From Clostridia bacterium (lineage in GTDB: Bacteria > Bacillota_A > Clostridia > Monoglobales > Monoglobaceae), in the NCBI GenBank assembly GCA_017436135.1, contig JAFSDQ010000017.1:17912-81911 (forward strand): a stretch of DNA of 64,000 bases, written 5' to 3'. Positions 26,809 through 34,178 of the stretch are shown here, piece after piece (the stretch's first letter is position 1; every line of letters starts with the position of its first letter). Below the pieces are notes generated by a model. That model was not told the DNA's origin. It saw nothing but the letters and a program-made list of their open reading frames with translations, and made no database searches. A program made the position numbers and the translations under genes.

Positions 26809-28384
26809 TTCTATACCTCCCTCTTTTTACAAAGCCTGCAGCAACACAAGCTTCTTTAACTTTTATAACATAAGACAGTGCCAGATACACCAAAAGGCTT
26901 GGCACTCCGCATATGCAAAGTCTTAAAAATGTCATAAGTGTACCTGTGCCAATTCCCGACACAAATCCGTCCGTTAGCTTTGCCACAAGAAAGGCGACTC
27001 CGCCGCAAGCCAATATTTTAACAGTATTTATAATAAAATCTCTGTTAATTACCCCCGCTCTTCGTTTGTTAATCATAAATCCAAGGCAGAGGGCAATTGC
27101 AATGGAGCTGACAGCGCTTGCCAATGCAAGACCGCCTACACCCATTTTCAGCACCAACACAAAGAGAGCGGCTGCACCAAGATTTACCATTACACCGATT
27201 ATTGATGTAACCATAGGAGTTTTTCCGTCAGACAGGGCATAAAAGCTCTTGTTGAGAACCTCGCATACGGCATATCCTATCATTCCGAAAGAATAGAAGA
27301 ACAAGGCTTCCCCCGTAATTGCCGAGGCCTCGGCATCAAAAGCGCCTCTTTCAAACACAATGCTTATAATGGGTCTGGAAAGCGCCAGAAACATAGCACA
27401 AACAAAGGCGATTATATACACAATATATCCAACCGACATTCTTGTTGTTTCGGCAAACTCCTCACCTTTATCTTCTCCGCTGATTCTTGATAATTTAGGG
27501 AAAATAAAGTTTGTGATTGCATAAGCAAAAACCCCAACCATTATAATATAAATCTTGTTTGCCCAATTAAGCGCCGATACGGCACCGTCACCCATTCCCG
27601 AGCCAAAGGACATATTTATCACATTGCAAAAGGGCTGAACCCAGGAGCTTATCAAAACAGGCAGGGCAACCTTTGCCGCCTCAATTATATCTCCGTCTTT
27701 AAAGTTCATAATAAATTTGTATCTGTAGCCAAACTTTTTCAGGTGAGGTATTTGAACCAATAACTGCATAATCCATGCTATCAGCATAGATACCGCAACC
27801 CCCACAAGCCCCATCTTGTTTCCAAAAATCACAAGATATATTATCATTACACCGTTTGAAACAACGCTGATAAGTGAGGGAACAGTAAATTCACCAAAGG
27901 ATTGCAGTATTCCCACCGCAATATATGCCATTGCCGTAAAGGTAATCGAGGGGAAGAGTATCCGCAGAAGAGCTGCCGTTTGCTCTGTCTTTCCCGGGAT
28001 CTCTGCATATCCGGGAACCATCAAATGAACTATTGGCTCTGCAAAGATTATCCCAAGCACTGCGGCGCCTGTGGCAATAAGTCCCACTATTGCCGCAAAA
28101 TTATTGGCAAAAGCCATTGCTGCCTCTTTACCTTTATGCTCTAAATTCTTGTTAAAAATGGGGACAAACGTAGATAATATGGCAACACCAAGTACCATAT
28201 CAAAAAATAAAAGCGGAATCTGCGTGGCAGTATTGAGCATATCTGACTCCATGCCCTGACCATATATGTTTGCAACAAGCATTTCACGGACTAAACCCAT
28301 AACCTTGGCAAGCATAATTATTATCGCCATAACGCCTATGGTCTTTGCAGCCTTTCCGTTGTTTTGCTTTTTTTCTTTAGTCAT
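26798..28384 (-). CDS. murJ: Lipid II flippase MurJ
   Basis: A 528-residue MviN/MurJ protein of the MOP flippase superfamily, which moves lipid II across the membrane for peptidoglycan synthesis. It has about 14 hydrophobic segments, the N-terminal AIIIMLAKVMGLVREMLVA and the conserved IPLLFFDMVLGVAILSTFVP. A soluble C-terminal tail rich in basic residues (VKRGRYRNGR) ends the protein. It is the first gene of the long leftward run to 14.3 kb; the ribosome site GGAAGG is rather far (about 12 bases) from the ATG. Confidence 0.92.
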   Translation of the reverse strand: MTKEKKQNNGKAAKTIGVMAIIIMLAKVMGLVREMLVANIYGQGMESDMLNTATQIPLLFFDMVLGVAILSTFVPIFNKNLEHKGKEAAMAFANNFAAIVGLIATGAAVLGIIFAEPIVHLMVPGYAEIPGKTEQTAALLRILFPSITFTAMAYIAVGILQSFGEFTVPSLISVVSNGVMIIYLVIFGNKMGLVGVAVSMLIAWIMQLLVQIPHLKKFGYRYKFIMNFKDGDIIEAAKVALPVLISSWVQPFCNVINMSFGSGMGDGAVSALNWANKIYIIMVGVFAYAITNFIFPKLSRISGEDKGEEFAETTRMSVGYIVYIIAFVCAMFLALSRPIISIVFERGAFDAEASAITGEALFFYSFGMIGYAVCEVLNKSFYALSDGKTPMVTSIIGVMVNLGAAALFVLVLKMGVGGLALASAVSSIAIALCLGFMINKRRAGVINRDFIINTVKILACGGVAFLVAKLTDGFVSGIGTGTLMTFLRLCICGVPSLLVYLALSYVIKVKEACVAAGFVKRGRYRNGR

Positions 28385-28552
28385 TTGTCAAACCGACCTT
28401 CCTGCCCCAATGGGACACAACTTACGTCATTATACAATATACTTATTATATATTACTTTATATGAAAAGTAAACAAGATACCATAAAATTAACACAAATT
28501 TAAAATAAGATTATATTTTTGTAAATTTTCTCCCTCCCTCTTTTTTGCCATA

Positions 28553-28577
28553 AAAAAACAGCGAGTGAAACACTCGC
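28553..28577 (-). terminator. Terminator of the ruvX-DUF1292 unit
   Basis: GCGAGTG-AAA-CACTCGC (28561-28577) followed on the minus strand by seven T residues, 39 bp past the DUF1292 stop. The same GCGAGTG stem recurs in the hairpins at 60591 and 60897. Confidence 0.92.
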
Positions 28578-28615
28578 CGTAATTTTTTGTAAAATATGCC
28601 AAGGTCTGTCCCTTA

Positions 28616-28903
28616 TTATTCTTCAAATTCAAACATTTCCTCGTTACGCTCTCTGAATATTTCGTAAACAGGAGCCATAATGTCAGGCTCGAAAATCTGT
28701 GACAGAATTTCTTCTCCCTCTTCATCCTCGTCAATGCGGAAAATCACAACCTCTGTAACCTCTTCCTCATCATCGTCATAGGGGATACAAATAACAAACT
28801 CCCTGTCCTGATATTTTACTGTGTCAAGATGTTCGAAAACCACCTTGTTCCCATCCTCATCATACAAATCTATAAGATGTGGATTTTCCTGTATCTCTGC
28901 CAT
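28616..28903 (-). CDS. DUF1292 domain protein
   Basis: A 95-residue, very acidic protein (many Glu/Asp, e.g. DEEEVTEVVIFRIDEDEEGEE). LIDLYDEDGNKVVFEHLDTV and FVICIPYDDD match DUF1292 (YrzB-like), usually encoded with ruvX in Bacillota, as here. The function is unknown. It lies 29 bp after ruvX with a good SD AAGGAAG, and ends at a strong terminator. Confidence 0.88.
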   Translation of the reverse strand: MAEIQENPHLIDLYDEDGNKVVFEHLDTVKYQDREFVICIPYDDDEEEVTEVVIFRIDEDEEGEEILSQIFEPDIMAPVYEIFRERNEEMFEFEE

Positions 28904-28932
28904 ATTATTCTTCCTTTCCGCCCTTGGGCAAA

Positions 28933-29343
28933 TTATCTTATACTGTCGAGATAACCCTGCAAAATATATGCCGCAGAAATACTGTCCACCTCTGCTTTGC
29001 GTTTGGCACCTCTGACATTTGTTTCGTTCATCAAATTATGGGCAGAAACCGTAGTCAGCCTCTCGTCCCACAAAATTACAGGAATATCAATCATATTCTC
29101 CAGCATACCTTTAAGTGCTTCGGTTTTTTGTGCCCTGGGTCCCAGGGTCCCGTTCATATTCTTGGGATAGCCAAGGATAATCTTCTCTGCACCCAATTCC
29201 TCTGCAAGTGCCGATATATGCTCTGCCACATTTTTCATACTTTTGCTTTTGTATGCTTCAAGGACATTCGCCCCAAAGCCTATGGCATCGGATACAGCAA
29301 GTCCTGTACGGCTGTCCCCAAAATCAACACCAAGTATTTTCAT
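28933..29343 (-). CDS. ruvX: Holliday junction resolvase-like nuclease RuvX/YqgF
   Basis: A 136-residue RNase H-fold protein linked to pre-16S rRNA processing and proposed Holliday-junction resolution. Conserved acidic motifs are GVDFGDSRTGLAVSD at the start, GYPKNMNGTLGPRA in the middle, WDERLTTVSA, and VDSISAAYILQGYLD at the end. ATG 29343 is chosen over an upstream in-frame start, with GGTGAT just before it. A consensus promoter lies about 35 bp upstream. Confidence 0.94.
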   Translation of the reverse strand: MKILGVDFGDSRTGLAVSDAIGFGANVLEAYKSKSMKNVAEHISALAEELGAEKIILGYPKNMNGTLGPRAQKTEALKGMLENMIDIPVILWDERLTTVSAHNLMNETNVRGAKRKAEVDSISAAYILQGYLDSIR

Positions 29344-29376
29344 AAATATCACCAATATTCTTCTGATTCTTGTATA

Positions 29377-29405
29377 ATTGTATCATTTAGCCTTTAATAT
29401 GTCAA
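29377..29405 (-). promoter_or_regulatory. Sigma-A-type promoter of ruvX
   Basis: On the minus strand TTGACA (29405-29400), 17 bp, then TACAAT (29382-29377), upstream of the ruvX start. Confidence 0.75.
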
Positions 29406-29503
29406 GTCGCATTTATGCCTTATCTTGGGGGAAAATCCTTTGTTTTTAACTTTTTTCGTATATTACATTTTGTAAACAAAAAGTAAACAAAATAAAGTAA
29501 AGA

Positions 29504-29532
29504 TTGAAATTTTTTCAATTTTGTGGTAAAAT
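29504..29532 (+). promoter_or_regulatory. Sigma-A-type promoter of the SLH/VanY gene
   Basis: TTGAAA (29504-29509), a 17-bp spacer and TAAAAT (29527-29532) lie 47 bp upstream of the ATG at 29579. The surrounding sequence is A/T-rich. Confidence 0.6.
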
Positions 29533-29578
29533 AACATTGATTCGTCCAAAAAATAAAAGTTTTGAGGTGAAAAACTAT

Positions 29579-30961
29579 ATGAGAAAGATAACAAAAAGCC
29601 TAACCGGTCTGGTTGCAGCATTGCTTCTTTTTACACAACTTTCTGCTTCTGCTTACGAACCGGATTTTTGGGCAGAGGATGCAGTTAAAAATGCAACTGC
29701 ACTCAGTATTATATCAGAGCAATTTGCTGAAAAACCATTTAATCTTGCAATTTCAAGAAATGACTTTGTTAATGTAGCCGTTAATCTTTATGCTACCCTT
29801 ACTTCGGAAAATGTTTCTACCCACTCAACACAGCCCTTTACAGACACATCGGAGCCTTTCCCGAATATGGCATATTATGCAGGCATTGTCAGCGGTGACG
29901 GCGAAGGCCATTTCTTCCCCCAGGGGACTCTTACCAGACAGGAAATGTGTAAAATAATCACAAGCTTGCTGGATTCTGCAGGGGTCCTGGGTCCCTATTA
30001 TCCGTCAGAGAATGTCTTCAGCGACATTCTGGATGCTGACCAAATTGCTCCCTGGGCAAAAAACCATGTTGCATTTATGCTTGACAATCACCTTATGGCA
30101 GGTGATGATGTTGGAACCTTCCGTCCCACCGACCCTGTTACAAGACAGGAGGCAGCCATAATTGCATATCGTTGTTATGTTTTGTATGGCAAGAATCTGG
30201 AGGGACAAATCAAAACCACTCTTCGGGAAACAAAGGATATAAACGGAGCTACAATCTGCACCCTTTATAAAACCATTACTCTCCCATCGGGTGCAACTGT
30301 TGAACTTCGTTATGCAGATAACCCTGATGCGGCAGGCGAAAATAATTCATGGATTGCAGATTCCGCTACCGCTCCCAGCGGTACACCGCTGCAAATTAAG
30401 GGTGCTGACGGTCTTTATCGTTTAAAGACATATACCGAAACCCTTTCATCAGGCGAGGCTGCTGAAAAAGCAGCACGCATCTTCCCCGACGGCAAATACT
30501 ACACTTCCCAGGAAGAGGCAGACGCAAATATGACTGAAGTTACAGTAAACGTTTGGATGTTGAACGAAAATAACGAAAAGTATGCCTCTACCCTTACCTT
30601 TAGAATAAATACTGCGTTAAAGGACGATATTTACGCAATCTTTGAAGAGATATTCTATTCCGACGACAAGCCTCCTATCAAGAATGCTACTGCTTATGCC
30701 TGGAGGAACGCAATGTCAAGCGGTGTATACTCCGACCACAACTACGGTACGGCAATAGACCTTAACTACAACGAAAACTATTGTGTATATAAGAGCGGTA
30801 CCACCATTGGAAGCTTCTATGACCCTGAAAGCTCTGTATACTCATTCCCCCCTGACGGCACAGTTATACAAACCTTTACAAAATACGGCTGGCTCTGGGG
30901 CGGAGATGCATGGATAAACGGAACCCGTGACCACATGCACTTCTCATATTTGGGTAAATAA
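29579..30961 (+). CDS. S-layer-anchored VanY-type peptidase (SLH repeats plus M15 domain)
   Basis: A 460-residue exported protein. A signal peptide (about 1-25, LTGLVAALLLFTQLSASA) is followed by three SLH repeats (about 28-190, e.g. GIVSGDGEGHFFPQGTLTRQEM and GTFRPTDPVTRQEAA, each shorter than the full repeat) that bind pyruvylated wall polymer. The C-terminal 160 residues hold the M15/VanY zinc peptidase pattern: SDHNYGTAIDL (His and Asp ligands) and DHMHFSYLG (catalytic and ligand residues). It should trim D-Ala or cross-bridges in peptidoglycan at the cell surface. ATG 29579 follows GAGGTG with a nine-base spacer. It has its own promoter and terminator. Confidence 0.85.
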   Translation: MRKITKSLTGLVAALLLFTQLSASAYEPDFWAEDAVKNATALSIISEQFAEKPFNLAISRNDFVNVAVNLYATLTSENVSTHSTQPFTDTSEPFPNMAYYAGIVSGDGEGHFFPQGTLTRQEMCKIITSLLDSAGVLGPYYPSENVFSDILDADQIAPWAKNHVAFMLDNHLMAGDDVGTFRPTDPVTRQEAAIIAYRCYVLYGKNLEGQIKTTLRETKDINGATICTLYKTITLPSGATVELRYADNPDAAGENNSWIADSATAPSGTPLQIKGADGLYRLKTYTETLSSGEAAEKAARIFPDGKYYTSQEEADANMTEVTVNVWMLNENNEKYASTLTFRINTALKDDIYAIFEEIFYSDDKPPIKNATAYAWRNAMSSGVYSDHNYGTAIDLNYNENYCVYKSGTTIGSFYDPESSVYSFPPDGTVIQTFTKYGWLWGGDAWINGTRDHMHFSYLGK

Positions 30962-30965
30962 TTTC

Positions 30966-30997
30966 AAAAAGCAGAAACGATTTCGTTTCTGCTTTTT
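30966..30997. terminator. Bidirectional terminator, SLH/VanY gene and terminase gene
   Basis: A perfect 15-bp inverted repeat, A5 stem GCAGAAACGA with its complement ending in T5, and a 2-nt loop. It closes the rightward peptidase gene and overlaps the stop codon of the leftward terminase gene, marking the left edge of the phage-derived island. Confidence 0.9.
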
Positions 30998-32396
30998 ATA
31001 CTATAAACCGTGAATATTTTTCTATTGGCGCAGTATCAAGGGGACTGTACTCCTTTTGCTGTGCCTTTTCGTTATATCTGACAGCTATTGGGTCAGACAT
31101 CAGGAAATACTTCATTGCATCATATAAATGGTCCTCCTGACCTGTATTTACATCCTCGGGGCGGGTGGGGTCGTATCCAAGCTGGGGAAGAGTCCTTATC
31201 ATATTTTTACAGGTATCAAAAAAATATATCATAGGAAGCCCCTCTTCATCAAAGGCAAGTCTGTTATGTACCTGCATTTTCCCTGCAAGGCGGTCATTGT
31301 TGCCCTTTTCAAAAAACACCCCTCTTTTTTCCATTATATCAGCTATGCTTCCCTCTGTTGAGCCTGTGCTGTTCCATATAGCAGGGTCAGCATACCCTGT
31401 TATATGGCAACCCTTATCCTCTTTTTCTTCAATTTTTCTTATCTCCTCCGCAATTTTGGAGGCAGTCCACTTTATCCCCTCGTCAGGACGGCCCGTACAC
31501 CCGTACAGTTCTCTGTAATTATAAGCTCTTCCGTCGTTATCCACCGCAAACCAAGCCACTGCAAAGGGCTTGGAATAACCAAAATCAAAGGCACGGAATC
31601 TGCGCCACTCCTTTGGAATATCAAAGGGCAAAATCACATGTGACCATCTTCTGGTTTTTGCCCCAAGGGGGGAATTTCGCCACTCGGTAAAAACCTGTCC
31701 GTCAAATATATCCCACTCTCCCTGAAGAAGAGCCTTCCTCTCGTTGAGGGGAAGCTGTTCAAGTCTTTTTACATACCCCTTGTCCGCTTCCATCAAAAAC
31801 ACATTATCCGTCACAAAGGAGGGAATAAAAAGCCTTTTCATTCCTGTTTCTTTATCAATATGAACAACATTTGGCTCAAAGCCGTCTATAAATCTTCTCT
31901 TCACCCAGGAATGTCCGATTCCCCCGGGGTTTGTGCTTGACTTTACCATTTTGGGATATGGATTTACCCCTCTTATTCTTGAAATAAGATAGGTATATTG
32001 CTCCTCGGTAAAGTGGGTCAGCTCATCAAATCTTATTACATCATACTCTGCCCCCTGATACCTCAAAACATCTGTTTTTGTGGCACAATAGCCAAACTCT
32101 ATCACCGAGCCGTTCACAAACATCCACTTCCTGACAGTGGACAAATATTTACATACACCTTTGGGATAAAATCCAAGAGAGGTGAAAATTAGAGAATGCT
32201 CCAGCTCGGGAAAGGTTTTTCTTAAAATAAGCTGTCGGCTGCCCGAATATTTAAGGGCATACAGGAGGGCATCCACCAGCTGTCCGTACGATTTACCGCC
32301 TCCTGCCGCACCCCCGAACAATACCTCATCCGCATCTGCTTCCATAAATGCCCGCTGGGTTTTCGTAAGTTCTAAATTAAGCTGCATTTTCTTCAT
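30996..32396 (-). CDS. Phage terminase large subunit
   Basis: A 466-residue DNA-packaging motor: the N-terminal ATPase drives DNA into a procapsid and the C-terminal nuclease cuts concatemers. Walker A is GGAAGGGKS (28-36), Walker B is VIRFDE (D124, E125), and the coupling motif is SSTNPGG. The RNase H-like nuclease shows its acidic residues in AFDFGYSKPF, GYADPAIW and DHLYDAMKYF. All active-site residues look intact, so this is not an obvious pseudogene. It lies downstream of a small terminase-like gene with a 10-bp gap. No head genes follow; the next sequence is a terminator and a host peptidase gene. Confidence 0.93.
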   Translation of the reverse strand: MKKMQLNLELTKTQRAFMEADADEVLFGGAAGGGKSYGQLVDALLYALKYSGSRQLILRKTFPELEHSLIFTSLGFYPKGVCKYLSTVRKWMFVNGSVIEFGYCATKTDVLRYQGAEYDVIRFDELTHFTEEQYTYLISRIRGVNPYPKMVKSSTNPGGIGHSWVKRRFIDGFEPNVVHIDKETGMKRLFIPSFVTDNVFLMEADKGYVKRLEQLPLNERKALLQGEWDIFDGQVFTEWRNSPLGAKTRRWSHVILPFDIPKEWRRFRAFDFGYSKPFAVAWFAVDNDGRAYNYRELYGCTGRPDEGIKWTASKIAEEIRKIEEKEDKGCHITGYADPAIWNSTGSTEGSIADIMEKRGVFFEKGNNDRLAGKMQVHNRLAFDEEGLPMIYFFDTCKNMIRTLPQLGYDPTRPEDVNTGQEDHLYDAMKYFLMSDPIAVRYNEKAQQKEYSPLDTAPIEKYSRFIV

Positions 32397-32406
32397 TTTT
32401 ATCCCC

Positions 32407-32592
32407 CTATTCCTTAATTACAATGTTGGCATCAAGGGTTATCTCTCTGTCGTCCTCTTCTGCGGATTTACCATATATAGCCATAAGCTCCTTTGCTGCC
32501 GCCAGCTCTACCCTTTCGTTTCCGCAGGTCAGCAGCTCTGTCAGCTTATTCTGTGCATCATCAGACAGCTTCATCTCGTAATCATTGGACAT
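32407..32592 (-). CDS. Small terminase-like phage protein
   Basis: A 61-residue acidic protein. It sits where small terminase subunits usually lie, just before the large subunit. It has a helical segment SDDAQNKLTELLTCGNERVE but no clear helix-turn-helix, and it is shorter than most small terminases, so the name rests mainly on position. ATG 32592 follows GGGAG with an eight-base spacer; the longer in-frame start at 32622 has no SD. It overlaps the upstream gene by 11 bp. Confidence 0.5.
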   Translation of the reverse strand: MSNDYEMKLSDDAQNKLTELLTCGNERVELAAAKELMAIYGKSAEEDDREITLDANIVIKE

Positions 32593-32974
32593 CTTCATCA
32601 CTCCCAACACTTTGTCCCACAAGCTTTAAAAGGCATTTATCATGTACTCTTATTGCCTGACGCCTGCTGTAGAACACCTTAAACTCTATATAATCCCATT
32701 TTATCAGATTTATGTATCTTGCAGTCAATACCGTTCTTTCGCTTTCATCAAGGAGAGAAAACAGTCTTTCTATGTCCTTCTCCTGTCTGTCCAGGCTGTT
32801 TTTAAGCTTATCTATTCTTTCTCTGTACTCGTCCCGATATTTTTCAAGTCCCTCTGCCTTTGCAAAATCATCTTCCAGCTCTTTGTAAAACTCTATCTTC
32901 AGCTGGAGCTCCTTTTTTACCACCTCAAGATTTCTTAACCACTTTTTTACCTCTTGTACATTTTTAAGCTTCAT
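32582..32974 (-). CDS. Sigma-region-4-like phage transcription factor
   Basis: A 130-residue protein. The N-terminal two thirds (about 1-75) is a long charged coiled coil (KKELQLKIEFYKELEDDFAK and RIDKLKNSLDRQEKDIERL). The C-terminal part, ESERTVLTARYINLIKWDYI and SRRQAIRVHDKCLLKL, reads like the helix-turn-helix of sigma-70 region 4, as found in ArpU/RinA-type regulators of late phage genes. Such proteins commonly precede terminase genes and switch on packaging and structural genes. It starts with ATG behind AAAGGAGA. It probably acts on the terminase and perhaps the portal operon. Confidence 0.65.
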   Translation of the reverse strand: MKLKNVQEVKKWLRNLEVVKKELQLKIEFYKELEDDFAKAEGLEKYRDEYRERIDKLKNSLDRQEKDIERLFSLLDESERTVLTARYINLIKWDYIEFKVFYSRRQAIRVHDKCLLKLVGQSVGSDEDVQ

Positions 32975-32998
32975 ATAATATCTCCTTTCTTTTGTTCT

Positions 32999-33190
32999 TT
33001 AAACTCCTCTTATCTCGTAGTATTCGCAGCAACAATCCATATTGCAAAACATTCCGTCTGTGCTCTCTATGGCATCGCCGTTATCATTATATATGTCAGC
33101 TTCGCAATACTGACACTCTCCTATTTTTTGGGCAATTACCTCCGTTATGCCCCCAAATATTTCCGTAGCCTGTATGTGGGGATGAGTCAT
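32999..33190 (-). CDS. Small Cys-rich (zinc-ribbon-like) phage protein
   Basis: A 63-residue protein with a CQYC pair near residue 26 and CNMDCCC near residue 49, consistent with binding one zinc ion. Nothing specific is recognised. It is the first gene after the leftward promoter of the switch region and has an SD AAAGGAGGAAAG before the ATG. Small zinc-binding proteins are common in early phage operons; a DNA- or protein-binding role is a guess. Confidence 0.6.
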   Translation of the reverse strand: MTHPHIQATEIFGGITEVIAQKIGECQYCEADIYNDNGDAIESTDGMFCNMDCCCEYYEIRGV

Positions 33191-33270
33191 TCCTCTTTCC
33201 TCCTTTATAAAAAAATTTACACACCCTTTTTCTCCCTCACAAACTAAACGAATTATTTGTTATATTAAAC

Positions 33271-33298
33271 ATTATATATCATATTTTTCGTTTGTCAA
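33271..33298 (-). promoter_or_regulatory. Leftward promoter of the phage-derived operon
   Basis: On the minus strand TTGACA (33298-33293), 16 bp, then TATAAT (33276-33271). It reads into the Cys-rich, sigma-like and terminase genes. A TGTTAT half-site also present in the repressor operator lies just downstream (33258-33263). Confidence 0.75.
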
Positions 33299-33329
33299 GG
33301 AAAATTTATGGAATTTTTCGTTGTTTCTG

Positions 33330-33363
33330 TTGACAAATAACATTGTATATGTTATTATACAAT
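33330..33363 (+). promoter_or_regulatory. Repressor promoter with overlapping palindromic operators
   Basis: TTGACA (33330-33335), 17 bp, TATTAT (33353-33358) forms the rightward promoter. Two perfect palindromes overlap it: AATAACAT with ATGTTATT around a 5-bp centre (33336-33356), and ATTGTATA with TATACAAT around a 6-bp centre (33342-33363). The position covers the spacer and -10, as expected for an autoregulating CI-like repressor. Confidence 0.7.
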
Positions 33364-33479
33364 AGAGATATAGTCTATCGTAAAAATAGCTTTTTATTAT
33401 TTTTTACTGACAAAAGTCAGAGAACGGAGATTATACATTACTATTTGTGTCGACGCAGAGCGGCGGAATGGAGATTATT

Positions 33480-34178
33480 ATGGCGGATATGAATATAAGC
33501 AACAAACTTAAAAAAGCAAGAAAGGATGCAGGGCTTACTCAAAAAGAGATTTATGATTGGCTGGGCATAAATCAGTCCACCTTCAGCTCCTGGGAAACAG
33601 GAAAGTCAGAGCCATCTGTCTTTACCTTTCTTCAGCTTTGTGCAAAATACCAAATAGAGGATATCTGCGAGTACTTTTTATACGACAAGGCTGCTCCCAA
33701 AAGGGTTTTGGACAACAAAATGCTTTTAAAGCTGTCCTCTCTTCCCCCAAGGAGCCTTGCCGCAGTTTACAACTGTATTGACTTTGAGTACAACAATATT
33801 GCTATGCAACAAGCAGGCAAAAAACGTACTATCCCTATATATATGCAGCCCGCCGCTGCAGGTCTTGGCAATTATCTTGACCTCCCGGATTACGAAGAGG
33901 CAGAGCTGGAAGCCCCCGAAAATACAGATGCGGGAATCCGTATTTCAGGGGACAGCATGGAGCCTGTAATTCAAAACGGAGAAATTGTATTTGTAAAATT
34001 TCAGCCCCAAATTCTGGGGGACCAGGTTGGCATATTTGTCCTCAACGGTGAGGCCTATTGCAAACGCCTTGAGTACAGGGCGGGAGAGCCTTATTTATGC
34101 TCTTTCAACCCCAGGTACTCCCCCATCCGAATTCTGCCCACCGACAACCTCCGTGTCATTGGAAAGGTCTTGCTGTGA
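33480..34178 (+). CDS. CI/LexA-like phage repressor (HTH-XRE plus S24 peptidase)
   Basis: A 232-residue regulator. Residues about 5-62 form an XRE helix-turn-helix (ARKDAGLTQKEIYDWLGI and NQSTFSSWETGKSEP). The C-terminal S24 domain has the cleavage site Ala127-Gly128 (AAAGLG), the catalytic serine S159 in RISGDSMEP and the catalytic Lys195 in AYCKRLEY. It should hold the neighbouring phage genes silent and self-cleave on RecA activation after DNA damage. I chose ATG 33480, preceded by GGAG, over a longer frame. It faces a divergent promoter, and its 3' end overlaps the convergent portal gene by 84 bp. Confidence 0.9.
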   Translation: MADMNISNKLKKARKDAGLTQKEIYDWLGINQSTFSSWETGKSEPSVFTFLQLCAKYQIEDICEYFLYDKAAPKRVLDNKMLLKLSSLPPRSLAAVYNCIDFEYNNIAMQQAGKKRTIPIYMQPAAAGLGNYLDLPDYEEAELEAPENTDAGIRISGDSMEPVIQNGEIVFVKFQPQILGDQVGIFVLNGEAYCKRLEYRAGEPYLCSFNPRYSPIRILPTDNLRVIGKVLL

